Shown here: positions 45,534-54,257 of the stretch, piece after piece
How the letters are laid out: each line of letters begins with the position of its first letter
How positions within the stretch are numbered: position 1 is the first letter of the stretch
Source of the DNA: Flagellimonas eckloniae
GTDB lineage: Bacteria; Bacteroidota; Bacteroidia; Flavobacteriales; Flavobacteriaceae
Assembly: GCF_001413955.1 (NCBI RefSeq)
Contig: NZ_LCTZ01000002.1
Coordinates: 186,001-250,000 of the forward strand
Direction of reading: 5' to 3'
Length of the DNA stretch: 64,000 nt
Notes under the pieces: generated by a model
Databases searched by the model: none
Told to the model about the DNA's origin: nothing
The model's input: only the letters and a program-made list of their open reading frames with translations
Made by a program: the position numbers and the translations under genes

Positions 45534-46373
45534 TTATGTGAAAAGTTTAAAAGTAAAGGAGGTGGCGCGCTTGTACAGTTTGAACTTCAAAAAGACGATA
45601 AAGCCAATCGTACCCAATTCAATGATGGGTGCAAAAAATGAGCTTCCAAAATCAAAGCCGAACAGGTTTACCCAAAAATTAGTGGTAAACTCCGTGTACA
45701 AGGCATTGACAAATACATTCACCAGAAAAAAGGCGGGAACGAGCATATATACAGCAGCATACAACTTGAAAAAGGTATAGGCCATCGACCTGAACTTCTC
45801 GAATACGGCAAGGCTTATTACCAACGGAAAAAAGGCTTGCATTATCCCTAGCAGGAAAAACCGTTCTGCCAGAAACAAAGGGTAAATGAACAGGTCGAGC
45901 AACCACAGGAACACGCTCAGAATAAAGGCCAGTATTTTTAGACCGAACAAAGGGGAACTCAATGACTCGAACAACAAGGCCAGCCCTTTACTAGCGGCTT
46001 CGAGTCCTCCTGTATCTTGTTCAATTTCCACATCCTGCAATTGCAAAGGCAATAATGCTGGAGCCGTATTTCGATACTGTCCTTCAATGGCCACCAAGAT
46101 GTTGTCAAATACCTCCAATACCTGACTGGAAAAGATGACCAGAATGACAATGACGAAATTCTTTATCAATTCTGTTGGGGTCAACCCCCAGGTATACCCA
46201 TCCCTATTAGCAACACCCTCATTGTATTTTTTGAGAATGTTGATTAAAAAGAATAGGATGGCGAGGGCTTTCATCCCCACGATAGTATATTGTAGAAAAT
46301 CACTGTCCTTTATGGTCTGAAAGACAGCGTCCACATACTCCAATCCTCCTACTAATGGGATAACCAATTGCAT
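45534..46373 (-). CDS. traJ: Conjugative transposon protein TraJ (VirB6-like)
   Basis: A 279-residue polytopic membrane protein with about six to eight helices. It has the TraJ start (VGGLEYVDAVFQTIKDSDFLQYTIVGMKALA) and the central FILSVFLWLLDLFIYPLFLAERFFLLGIMQAFFPLV. TraJ corresponds to the VirB6 channel component. It lies 3 bp after traI and 10 bp before traK. Confidence 0.85.
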   Translation of the reverse strand: MQLVIPLVGGLEYVDAVFQTIKDSDFLQYTIVGMKALAILFFLINILKKYNEGVANRDGYTWGLTPTELIKNFVIVILVIFSSQVLEVFDNILVAIEGQYRNTAPALLPLQLQDVEIEQDTGGLEAASKGLALLFESLSSPLFGLKILAFILSVFLWLLDLFIYPLFLAERFFLLGIMQAFFPLVISLAVFEKFRSMAYTFFKLYAAVYMLVPAFFLVNVFVNALYTEFTTNFWVNLFGFDFGSSFFAPIIELGTIGFIVFLKFKLYKRATSFTFKLFT

Positions 46374-46376
46374 CGT

Positions 46377-46955
46377 TTAATAGTTTGTAGCCCTGTTATT
46401 GATTTTGTCCTGCATTTCCCGGAAGGAAATGATGTCTTGGTACCGCTTGGTCTTTCGCTCTATCTCAGCGACCATTTCCTTAGAGCGTGTTTCCCGTTCC
46501 TTTAATACCTCAGCCCGTTCAGCATCGGTCATTTTTAGATAGTCACTGGAAAGTATCTGTTGCACAAAATCCAAATCCTCCAAAGAATTTTCAATGATGC
46601 TTTCAAAGGATTGCGATACCCTAGTGATTTCTTCGGGTTTGATGTACGGGGAGTTTAAAATATTGCGCACATCGTTTCGAACCACATCAAAGAGGCGTTC
46701 GTTGTTACGGGCAAGTTCCCGTACCGCCTTCAATTGTTTTACCACATTGCTCACCTTTTCAATACGTTCTTTTTGCTGCTTCATAAACTCAACCGTCTTG
46801 ATTAAGTTTTCGGTTTGTTTTGCAGCTTCTATAATTTGCTTGCCCAGCGTGATAAAATTGGTGTTATCATACACTGGCATTCCTTGGCACGTAGCACGTG
46901 CAGGCACTAAAAAAGCTCCGAGTGCCAAAAGGCACATAAAAATGAATCTTCTCAT
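46377..46955 (-). CDS. traI: Conjugative transposon protein TraI (VirB5-like, DUF4141-type)
   Basis: A 192-residue exported protein (signal about 1-21). The mature part is almost entirely helical, with a long heptad-like region (LGKQIIEAAKQTENLIKTVEFMKQQKERIEKVSNVVKQL). Position and build match TraI of Bacteroidetes elements, a VirB5-like minor pilus or assembly component; it is not a relaxase despite the letter. It overlaps the VirB4 gene by 4 nt. Confidence 0.72.
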   Translation of the reverse strand: MRRFIFMCLLALGAFLVPARATCQGMPVYDNTNFITLGKQIIEAAKQTENLIKTVEFMKQQKERIEKVSNVVKQLKAVRELARNNERLFDVVRNDVRNILNSPYIKPEEITRVSQSFESIIENSLEDLDFVQQILSSDYLKMTDAERAEVLKERETRSKEMVAEIERKTKRYQDIISFREMQDKINNRATNY

Positions 46956-49369
46956 AACTCTTTTGATTTTAAATGAATGAATTCTTTAATGGCTGTCTCC
47001 ATACAACCACTCTTGTTATAAAGGGCCATTATGGCCTCGTTGTCCGTGCCGTTGGTGAGGTACGCAGAAAATACTTCTTGAGGTACTTCCAATCGAAAGA
47101 TGTTGCTTTCTTTCCCGATTTTGATAAAAATCTCGGTGTACTTACGTTTTCCCGACAGGTTGTTTTTTATGGATTTCAGCTGGTTGAGGTCATGGCTGGA
47201 CAGGCTAAGCCTGTTTTTTAATTCATCATAGCCTTTCTCGTTGTTAAGACTGTAGATGACCTGTGTATTTTCCAGAATACTCGCTGATGTGGAATTGTCG
47301 GGCAATTGGTTGATGGACTGTAAAATGATACCAATGGCACCTTCTTGTTTTCGAATGGCCTGGTAATAGAATTCCACTGATTCCAGTACATTCTCAAACT
47401 TCAATTGTTTGGCAAACTCATCGAACAGGATAATCCCCTTTTCTTCCTTGTTTTGCCAAATGGTACGCTGTATGGCCGTCTTTATCAGTTTAAGCATTAC
47501 AGAAAGGATTTCCTTGTTGTCCTTCACCTCATCCAACTCAAAAACAATGAGGCGCTTGTCCTCGATTTTATAGGATTGGTCTTCGCTAGTTTCAAATAGA
47601 AAGCTGTACAGTCCTTCCCGCACATACTCCGATAAAATGTGCAGGAACCCTTCTACATTGAAGTAATCTGAATGGATATGGAGCTTTGTCAATAAATCCT
47701 CCCGTTGTGATTCGATATAGGTGTAAAAACTATCGAGGGAGTGCGGGGCATTGCCCCTATCTTTATAATAAGCGTGAAGTATCTTCTTTAGCGCAACGGA
47801 CTGTTCCTTTTTTGGTTGGGTCCCCTCTCCAATGAGTTCAAAAAGAAACACAGACAAATCCTCCAATCGTTCAGGACTAACATCTTGGAGATTTGATATA
47901 TAAAAAGGATTGATACCAAGGTTCTTTCCACTTTCATAGCGTAATACGGTATACTGTTCGGGATAGAGACTGGCAAACTTGGTATATGAACCACCCAGGT
48001 CTATTATCACCAAGCGCACATTCATTTCAAAGTATTGCCGTAGAATGTTGTTTGCCAGAAAGGATTTGCCCTCTCCCGTTGGCGCAAAAATGGCAAAGTT
48101 GCGCGCTTTGATACGTTTCTTCTGTTCATCCCAAACATCTTTTAATACTGGGATGTTGTGTTCACGATCATTAAAGATAATACCCTGTCTATCTGTTCTG
48201 TAATTGGTATTGTTCAGATAAAGGCATAGCGCGTGTTTTAGGTCGGTTACATATACGTCTTCATTGGAAAAGTTTGATGCAAAACAAGGATAGCTGTTCA
48301 GGATATAGTTTTTACGTTCTTCCCCCCTGGGATAATATGGGGTAATGTCCAATTCCTTAAACTCAGATTTTATTCGGGAACCTATGCTTTCCAGTCCTCG
48401 AGCTTCTCGAGTCCAATATATAATGTTCAAGTGCCCTCTTATGATTCTGGCATTATCGTCGTCGTTGATTTGACCGACGATATGCTCAATCTTTTTAAGG
48501 ATGACTTTGTTCTGCGTTCCAAAATTTGAACTCTTTTTGAGCTCTTCTATTTTCTTGTCCAGCAGCTTGCGCCATTTCTGCTTATCATCCAGATAAATAA
48601 TTTGGTTGACGATATGGTTTTCATTTAAGGAAAGCCCCAGACCATCGATATAGCCTTGGTGAAATACAAAATCATCCGAAGTGAAACGCTCATTTATTTT
48701 ACTGGTCTGGACGCTCTCTCCAAAGCAGACTTCACTATTGACCGCCAATACATCAAAATGGTGGTTCCCAATCGTCACTTTGGACTTTTCCAAAAGCATA
48801 TCGGTATCATATCCGAAGTTGAAGCCGTTGAAAAAATTACGGCTCAGTTCGAGGATTTCCTTTTTGTCAAGAGGTTGTATCGACATTTTTCGGCTGTTGT
48901 TGATATAGGTAATGGAATCATTGACCGAGCCAATGAAACTATGCACATTCTGATTTAATTCTTGATGAATCCCTTTACTGACTTTTCTAAAGGGATTGAC
49001 ATATTTGGGGTTGTTCAGTGTTTTGTTCCGCACCAAAGTGAAAAACAAGTAGCATTTATGTTCGATATATTCCCTTCCTTTAAAATGGTCATGGGTGGCC
49101 TTTGCCAAAAAAGTAGCATTTGGCAAGTATTCTGAATTGAATGCCTTTTTGAGATATACATCCTGCTTATGGATAACAGAGCCTACGGGCAATGACTTTA
49201 AGGCCTGAAACCAAGTGCTGTGCAAATCTTCAAAATCCTTCTCGGACAGAGAGTAGACTTCAGGCAGTTCCACTTGATAACAGGCTATCACATTACCATT
49301 ATTGGCAAAGATGACATTGTCCTGTATCTCAATAATGGGATTGTATGTGGCTATATTAATAATTGACAT
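46952..49369 (-). CDS. traG: Conjugation ATPase TraG (VirB4-like)
   Basis: An 805-residue cytoplasmic ATPase that energises the mating pore. The Walker A motif APTGEGKS is at 429-436 and the Walker B-like GIILFDEFAKQL near 655. The N-terminal half has the VirB4-type TraG domain (IDGLGLSLNENHIVNQIIYL). The family is the largest and best conserved of the Bacteroidetes tra set. Its start overlaps the VirB3-like gene by 14 nt. It appears intact. Confidence 0.94.
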   Translation of the reverse strand: MSIINIATYNPIIEIQDNVIFANNGNVIACYQVELPEVYSLSEKDFEDLHSTWFQALKSLPVGSVIHKQDVYLKKAFNSEYLPNATFLAKATHDHFKGREYIEHKCYLFFTLVRNKTLNNPKYVNPFRKVSKGIHQELNQNVHSFIGSVNDSITYINNSRKMSIQPLDKKEILELSRNFFNGFNFGYDTDMLLEKSKVTIGNHHFDVLAVNSEVCFGESVQTSKINERFTSDDFVFHQGYIDGLGLSLNENHIVNQIIYLDDKQKWRKLLDKKIEELKKSSNFGTQNKVILKKIEHIVGQINDDDNARIIRGHLNIIYWTREARGLESIGSRIKSEFKELDITPYYPRGEERKNYILNSYPCFASNFSNEDVYVTDLKHALCLYLNNTNYRTDRQGIIFNDREHNIPVLKDVWDEQKKRIKARNFAIFAPTGEGKSFLANNILRQYFEMNVRLVIIDLGGSYTKFASLYPEQYTVLRYESGKNLGINPFYISNLQDVSPERLEDLSVFLFELIGEGTQPKKEQSVALKKILHAYYKDRGNAPHSLDSFYTYIESQREDLLTKLHIHSDYFNVEGFLHILSEYVREGLYSFLFETSEDQSYKIEDKRLIVFELDEVKDNKEILSVMLKLIKTAIQRTIWQNKEEKGIILFDEFAKQLKFENVLESVEFYYQAIRKQEGAIGIILQSINQLPDNSTSASILENTQVIYSLNNEKGYDELKNRLSLSSHDLNQLKSIKNNLSGKRKYTEIFIKIGKESNIFRLEVPQEVFSAYLTNGTDNEAIMALYNKSGCMETAIKEFIHLKSKEL

Positions 49370-49640
49370 AATTCGTCAGGTTTTCTTTTTTATTGCTGAT
49401 AATTTTTGGGAACACCGTATGGAAATTCAGCGAAATGGCTTTACGGGCTATTTTGGTAAGCACAATGTACATAGTGCCGTTCCAAAGTGTAGCCACTAGG
49501 ATTACCACCAAACTGAATGAAAAAATGATGACCAGTAGCGAAGCCAATATGGAGAGCATCATCATTGCAAAGAGTGATATGGGAAGCCCCCATATCATAG
49601 CCCCTTTGCGAATGTTCTTATATACCTCGTACTTTCTCAT
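49356..49640 (-). CDS. traF: TraF/VirB3-like small membrane protein (DUF4133-type)
   Basis: A 94-residue protein with two adjacent helices (about 14-54: IWGLPISLFAMMMLSILASLLVIIFSFSLVVILVATLW) and the start RKYEVYKNIRKGAMIWGLP typical of the TraF/DUF4133 family. It is the VirB3 equivalent and usually acts next to VirB4. The stop of traE and its start share a base. Confidence 0.85.
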   Translation of the reverse strand: MRKYEVYKNIRKGAMIWGLPISLFAMMMLSILASLLVIIFSFSLVVILVATLWNGTMYIVLTKIARKAISLNFHTVFPKIISNKKENLTNYVNY

Positions 49641-49927
49641 TATACTACGATTCCAATGAGATAGGTAAATATGCCTACTACGGCACCTGCGATAAGTACA
49701 AAGACAAGTACACGGGTAATCCCTTTTTTAAGGTCTGCATTTTCCCCAAAGAAATGTCCCGCATTGAATAGGAACCCGATAAGGAAAATGACGCCGAGCA
49801 GCAAAGGAAAAATGGCTCGAATCGTATCGGAAACATCATTGACGGAATCTTCAATACCTCCAATCTGTGCAAATGTGGGTAGGCTTATCAGGAGCATTGC
49901 CCACGTTAGATACATCGCTTTTTTCAT
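49640..49927 (-). CDS. traE: TraE/VirB2-like pilin (DUF4134-type)
   Basis: A 95-residue protein with a signal peptide (about 1-20, LPTFAQ) and two helices (about 40-58 and 68-92) around the loop FGENADLKKG. This is the Bacteroidetes pilin-type subunit (DUF4134), the VirB2 equivalent. It is the first gene of the leftward tra operon, 199 bp from the divergent amidase gene. Confidence 0.85.
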   Translation of the reverse strand: MKKAMYLTWAMLLISLPTFAQIGGIEDSVNDVSDTIRAIFPLLLGVIFLIGFLFNAGHFFGENADLKKGITRVLVFVLIAGAVVGIFTYLIGIVV

Positions 49928-50035
49928 AACGTTTGCGTTTTATGGCCCCCTAAATGGTTTAGAGTGACCTTGTTAGAACTTACTTTTTGCGAAATCTATA
50001 AGCGATTGTAGGGAAAGGCTGAAAAATCAAAAATA

Positions 50036-50055
50036 TTAACGGGTTTGGCCGTTAA
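50036..50055. promoter_or_regulatory. Palindrome in the divergent tra/amidase control region
   Basis: TTAACGG (50036-50042) and CCGTTAA (50049-50055) are perfect inverted repeats around GTTTGG. The site lies between the tra operon start (49927) and the amidase start (50127), 109 and 71 bp away. It is a candidate operator for both directions. No T-run follows, arguing against a terminator. Confidence 0.4.
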
Positions 50056-50126
50056 ATTTTGTTGGATAATTATGTATAGAAGGAAATCTTTAAAAATTGT
50101 GTAATGAGATATTGAAAAACACGGAT

Positions 50127-50759
50127 ATGATGAAACTGTTCAATACACTGCTTATTGTTCTCTTTTTAGTCCCTGTCAACACACTGTTTTCACAGGAGAA
50201 AAAGGTAATTATTATCGATGCTGGACACGGAGGAACGGACTCTGGTGCCATAGGAACCAATCATAGTAAAGAAAAGGATATCAACTTGGCCATTGCCAAG
50301 GCAATGCTTATGTATAACCGAACACTACTTGATAATACTTACAACCTATACTTAACACGATATGATGACACTCTTATTTCATTGAGTCATAGAACCAAAT
50401 TGGTCAAAGCACTTCAGCCTGACCTTTTCATATCGTTGCATTGCAACCATGCCAAGAACGAAAAAGCCACAGGAATAGAAGTCTATTTACACAGTAAAAC
50501 AAGCTTAAACACTGAAAATCAAAAAAAGTCGAGCAGCATAGGTTATTCCATTATCGATACCCTAGTTGAGAAATTGGGCTATCGGACAAGAGGTATGAAA
50601 AGCGCAAATTTCCAAGTGCTACGAGAGTCAATAGCGATAAGCCCGGCAGTTTTGGTAGAGCTTGGCTTTTTGTCCAATAAGGACGAATCCACCCATCTCG
50701 AATTGAAAAAGAACATTGACGCATTGGCATTGGCACTGCTGATGTCCATTAAACTTTAA
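50127..50759 (+). CDS. N-acetylmuramoyl-L-alanine amidase of the ICE
   Basis: About 210 residues from the ATG at 50127; a TTG ten codons earlier is unlikely because the signal peptide starts MMKLFNTLLIVLFLVPVNTL. The Amidase_3 domain has the zinc ligands in IIDAGHGGTDSGAIG and LHCNH, with the catalytic Glu in VLVELGFLSN. It cuts peptidoglycan between muramic acid and the peptide. Here it probably opens the wall locally for the mating pore. It is divergent from the tra operon. Confidence 0.88.
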   Translation: MMKLFNTLLIVLFLVPVNTLFSQEKKVIIIDAGHGGTDSGAIGTNHSKEKDINLAIAKAMLMYNRTLLDNTYNLYLTRYDDTLISLSHRTKLVKALQPDLFISLHCNHAKNEKATGIEVYLHSKTSLNTENQKKSSSIGYSIIDTLVEKLGYRTRGMKSANFQVLRESIAISPAVLVELGFLSNKDESTHLELKKNIDALALALLMSIKL

Positions 50760-50763
50760 GATA

Positions 50764-50883
50764 ATGAAAGAACTTTTTTGGAACTTATTTAAAGTACTGA
50801 AACAAATACTAATTGTTGTTGGTAATGAATTACATCAATTTTTAAAGCAAGGATTGAATGAATTCTTTGAAAAACTGGAATGA
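50764..50883 (+). CDS. 39-residue peptide gene
   Basis: ATG at 50764, four bases after the amidase stop, opens a 39-codon frame: MKELFWNLFKVLKQILIVVG, then NELHQFLKQGLNEFFEKLE. It is one amphipathic to hydrophobic helix with charged ends. Tight spacing with the amidase gene and the downstream gene suggests it is translated. The function is unknown. Confidence 0.45.
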   Translation: MKELFWNLFKVLKQILIVVGNELHQFLKQGLNEFFEKLE

Positions 50884-50908
50884 ATCAATAACCCTAAAAT
50901 GAAGAACA

Positions 50909-51346
50909 ATGAAATTTAAGATTGAATCAAAACCGAGTCCGTTACGACAATTGGACAATTTTAGACAATTGAAAAATGGATTAAAACCAATAAAAGCGGA
51001 TGTAGAAGGAAGGTTTTTGGATGCTCTGTTACAGCACTGTGTTCAACTCCATAATGCTATTGGAAAAGATTACAGCGTGGCCGATCATGACCACATGGAA
51101 ATCCGATGTGAGGTCTTTTTCAACATTCCGCTAAGTTCTCTTGCATGGATAGGAAATGGCACCCATCGATGCCTACAGGAATTAAGAAAAGATGGAAATG
51201 GGGCAAAGTTTGATACAAAAAAAGAATTAGCAGTGTATCTGCAAGGTTTGGAAAGTATTCCTAGCATTATAAAACCTGTAAAGATGGAGTTGATTCAGAA
51301 AATAGGTGATGCAAAGAGTAGGTTTGTTTACGAATTGGTGGGTTAA
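50909..51346 (+). CDS. Conserved ICE hypothetical protein
   Basis: A 145-residue soluble protein, MKFKIESKPSPLRQLDNFRQ at the start and KIGDAKSRFVYELVG at the end. Features are HCVQLHNAIGKDYSVADHDH near 48-67 and IPLSSLAWIGNGTHRCLQELRK near 77-98. I recognise no domain. It follows the amidase gene and small peptide gene on the same strand and converges with the ORF6N gene, overlapping by 4 bp. Confidence 0.6.
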   Translation: MKFKIESKPSPLRQLDNFRQLKNGLKPIKADVEGRFLDALLQHCVQLHNAIGKDYSVADHDHMEIRCEVFFNIPLSSLAWIGNGTHRCLQELRKDGNGAKFDTKKELAVYLQGLESIPSIIKPVKMELIQKIGDAKSRFVYELVG

Positions 51347-51876
51347 TCAGATTGGTTCTTTTTGAACCCGATTGGCCGTCTTTTACTTTGCGCTATTTCA
51401 TTTTTGTCTTTTTTTAGCAAATAGTTTAAGGCTTCAAAAACGTCCTTGAATTGTTTGTTGTATTTGGCCTCTAATTCGGTCAATTTTCGGGTAAGTTCAT
51501 TATGTGACAATGCGTATTTTCTTAAGAACACAAAGGCCCTTACAATTTGTATGTTTACTTCAATCGCTTGTGGGCTTCTCAATACACTAGCTAACATTGC
51601 TATGCCCTGTTCTGTAAAAGCAAAAGGATTATACTTGCTATGTTTACCCCTGCCTTCATTGTCTAAGGTCACAATTTGTGACCTTAAAGCCATGTACTCT
51701 TCTTTCGTCAATTCAAACATAAAATCCGATGGAAAACGGGCTAAATTCCGTCTAACGGCCTGTTTTAATTTTTTGGTCTCGGTTCCGTATAGCATGGCAA
51801 GATCAAAATCCAGAAGCACTTTTTGACCCCGTACTTCATAAATTCTAGTTTGTATGGCCTGTAGTTCCATTTTCAT
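51343..51876 (-). CDS. ORF6N-domain protein
   Basis: About 177 residues from the ATG at 51876; an ATG seven codons upstream is also in frame. The ORF6N domain covers about 5-90: RIYEVRGQKVLLDFDLAMLYGTETKKLKQAVRRNLARFPSDFMFEL, then SQIVTL and GRGKHSKYNPFAFTEQGIAMLASVLRS. It probably binds DNA; the family is common on phages and mobile elements. The C-terminal part is a helical coil (about 110-165). It is co-directional with, and slightly overlaps, the next gene upstream. Confidence 0.85.
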   Translation of the reverse strand: MKMELQAIQTRIYEVRGQKVLLDFDLAMLYGTETKKLKQAVRRNLARFPSDFMFELTKEEYMALRSQIVTLDNEGRGKHSKYNPFAFTEQGIAMLASVLRSPQAIEVNIQIVRAFVFLRKYALSHNELTRKLTELEAKYNKQFKDVFEALNYLLKKDKNEIAQSKRRPIGFKKNQSD

Positions 51877-52988
51877 CCAATTTTTAGTTGAGACCATACT
51901 AGAGGATGTTCACTGGCCATATGGGTTTCGTTTTTTATGCTTTTCAGTATGTTCCATTGCGGCCGTTTTTTAAACCAGATTCCTTTACGGACCAATCCAC
52001 AATTTTTTACCGATCTAAACAATTTGGTTGAGAGCATCAAATAATCCCGTTGTTTTATGTTGACTCCCATTTTATAGGCTCCCAGGCGATAATAATCGGA
52101 ATCTTTCCCTTTGTCCAGATCTACTTCAAAAAATCGATGTTTAGAGATGTCCTTTAAATCAGTTCCTTCAGTTAGTGCTGACAAGTGGTGGCTATATGAA
52201 GGCAGGTTAAGTGTGCCGGTAACCACAATCAGGTTATTCGATTCACTAAGCTCTTCATATATTTCAGCTATTCTTTGGGATTGGATTTCAATTTTAGTAT
52301 TTGTCTGACCTGAATTCATGGAGTCATCCAAAAAACATGTGGACAAGACACTTACAATGGCCCCACTAGGAGTGCTGATTTTGTATTCTTGCAAATCCAT
52401 ATCAAAAATGGGATTACCATTTTCATCAAAATCGTTGACATGGGATTTCATTGACTTCACTTGATAGCCAACTTTTGTCAAAACCCCGATACCCCTTCCA
52501 TAAAAATCATTGGTTTCCAAATAGAGAACATGGGCATATGAATTGGACAAAAAATACTTGTTGAACTCAAATAGGGATGCCCTGTCCTCAACCTCCAGTA
52601 AGATGAGTATGTCCGGTGAGACTTCCTTTATGACTTTGGCTTTGTTTTTAACGGCGACCTCATTTATCGGTTTGGAATTTAGTTTGATCCAACCGTTCCA
52701 ATCTGTTAGATGTGTTGCTTTATTGGCTCCAGAATTGACATTCTTTTTCAAAAACAATTGTCCTGAATTGTGCATCATGGTCAGGTAAGGGCTGTTTTGG
52801 GAATCTTCAAAACCCAATAGCTGGGATAAAGCACGCATTCGATTAAATTCTTCGTTGGTACGCATGCCCTTGAGCATCAACTTTTCAAATTCCTCGACCC
52901 ATAATTCACGGTTTTCTTCCCGGTACTTCTTTATCAGTACCCTGTCCCGGTAAAAAATGTTCTGGATGTTATATGTAGCGATTATCAT
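51873..52988 (-). CDS. Endonuclease/exonuclease/phosphatase-fold protein with altered active site
   Basis: A 371-residue protein of the EEP fold. The start ATYNIQNIFY matches the family Asn motif, and LILLEVEDR (128-136) supplies the metal Glu. GRGIGVLTK follows at 164-172. The usual GDxN motif is GTLN (258-261), so the catalytic Asp is Thr. The usual His strand reads VLSTCFL (about 214-220). The last motif is SEHP in place of SDHxP. These changes suggest lost or altered catalysis. It overlaps the HTH gene upstream by 20 nt. Confidence 0.72.
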   Translation of the reverse strand: MIIATYNIQNIFYRDRVLIKKYREENRELWVEEFEKLMLKGMRTNEEFNRMRALSQLLGFEDSQNSPYLTMMHNSGQLFLKKNVNSGANKATHLTDWNGWIKLNSKPINEVAVKNKAKVIKEVSPDILILLEVEDRASLFEFNKYFLSNSYAHVLYLETNDFYGRGIGVLTKVGYQVKSMKSHVNDFDENGNPIFDMDLQEYKISTPSGAIVSVLSTCFLDDSMNSGQTNTKIEIQSQRIAEIYEELSESNNLIVVTGTLNLPSYSHHLSALTEGTDLKDISKHRFFEVDLDKGKDSDYYRLGAYKMGVNIKQRDYLMLSTKLFRSVKNCGLVRKGIWFKKRPQWNILKSIKNETHMASEHPLVWSQLKIG

Positions 52989-53271
52989 TTCGGTTCTTTA
53001 AAAAGAAGTTCTTGTTGTTCTTTAAAATCTCGTCGATTTCTTCCTCATCATAATAAATGATACCTCCCAATTTGGAGAAAGGTATGGTTTCGTTGATTCG
53101 GAAGTTCTGTAAAGTACCTGGGCTAATGCCCAATTTTTTCATGACAATGTTAGATTTGATCCATTTGTCAATTGTAATGCGATCGTAATTGTTCAAGAGT
53201 TCCTTGATTTCTGTAACGAGCTCCTCTTTGAACTCCTTTAAATCATCTGCAGTAATGATATTTGCTGGCAT
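52969..53271 (-). CDS. Excisionase-like helix-turn-helix protein
   Basis: A 100-residue protein. The N-terminal half is helical (DLKEFKEELVTEIKELLNN); the C-terminal part is a winged HTH of the MerR/excisionase type: IVMKKLGISPGTLQNFRINETIPFSKLGGIIYYDEEEIDEIL (about 47-88). Similar small HTH proteins accompany Bacteroidetes integrases as recombination directionality factors. It sits between the EEP-fold gene and rteC. Confidence 0.75.
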   Translation of the reverse strand: MPANIITADDLKEFKEELVTEIKELLNNYDRITIDKWIKSNIVMKKLGISPGTLQNFRINETIPFSKLGGIIYYDEEEIDEILKNNKNFFLKNRNDNRYI

Positions 53272-53429
53272 AGCTATTCTTTTTTAGGATTGGATTTTTA
53301 TTTGCACCCAATCTGTATCGTTTGACATTCTTTGTACAAACTTGAATAGATTTGAAGAAAAAAAATCACCAGTCCTCCCCAGGTAGGGTGAAATTTTAAC
53401 ATCTTGAATAGGAAGTGACAGAGTAATTC

Positions 53430-54257
53430 TTATTCGTCTGCTTTGTCCAAATCAGAGAGTAAACTGATGGTCAGGTCATCCAAGAATTTGGTGCGGCTCT
53501 TTTTCCTGATTCGTATCTCCCGATAGTTTTGATATGGGTCTCCGCTCCTAAAATGAAATATTCGCTCCAATGCTTTGGTAATCTCCCGAATACTGGCCCT
53601 ACCTTGGTTGATTGCCCCTGAACTTTTCAGTGCGTAGGCCAATTCCGTCATATCGGTCTTGCTCCCGGTCCAGTTTAAACGGTTTGAGGGAGTAACTACA
53701 TGGCCATTCAGTTCACCAATGTTAGATAACCTTTGGTCCATATAAGCTATTAATCTACGATTGGCACTTAACTTGGCCAATAACAGATCGTGGGAGGTGC
53801 TGAAATCAGGATCCCTAAAATAATAACGGGCATGAGTAATGTTGAATTCATCGAAAAACTCCCTCGTAAAGTAATGGGTGTCCAAATAAGTTTTCTCCTG
53901 GTCGATGTATTGTATAAAGTCGAGGTTACGGGAGAAAAACTCATTTAACTTCTTAAGTTTTCTGTTGATATACTTTTCCTTTGAGGAATCACTTCCTTTT
54001 GGAAAGTGTATTTCAAAGGATTTGAGTTCAAAAAAATACACCAGATTGTTCAGAGGTATTTGTTTGACGTGCTTAAAAAAATGAATCTCTTCAGTGGGGG
54101 AGAGGAATTTGATTTTAGCGATGTGCCTTTTAAACTTGATCAATAGGTTTCGACAGAGAACGATGGACAAATCACTTCTTTTGACCACGTCCTTGGTAAT
54201 TGATTGGATTCTTGCCAATTCTTCCGAAAGTTCCTGAGATAGTAGTTGTAATTCCAT
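53430..54257 (-). CDS. rteC: RteC-family regulator of element excision
   Basis: About 275 residues from the ATG at 54257; an upstream TTG would add 13 residues and is less likely. The RteC pattern is clear: LNNLVYFFELKSFEIHFPKGS near 65-85, ARYYFRDPDFSTSHDLLLAKLSANRRLIAYM near 145-175, and the C-terminal winged HTH-like block LNWTGSKTDMTELAYALKSSGAINQGRASIREITKALE near 200-238. In CTnDOT, RteC activates excision genes. Here it faces away from the recombinase gene. Confidence 0.85.
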   Translation of the reverse strand: MELQLLSQELSEELARIQSITKDVVKRSDLSIVLCRNLLIKFKRHIAKIKFLSPTEEIHFFKHVKQIPLNNLVYFFELKSFEIHFPKGSDSSKEKYINRKLKKLNEFFSRNLDFIQYIDQEKTYLDTHYFTREFFDEFNITHARYYFRDPDFSTSHDLLLAKLSANRRLIAYMDQRLSNIGELNGHVVTPSNRLNWTGSKTDMTELAYALKSSGAINQGRASIREITKALERIFHFRSGDPYQNYREIRIRKKSRTKFLDDLTISLLSDLDKADE

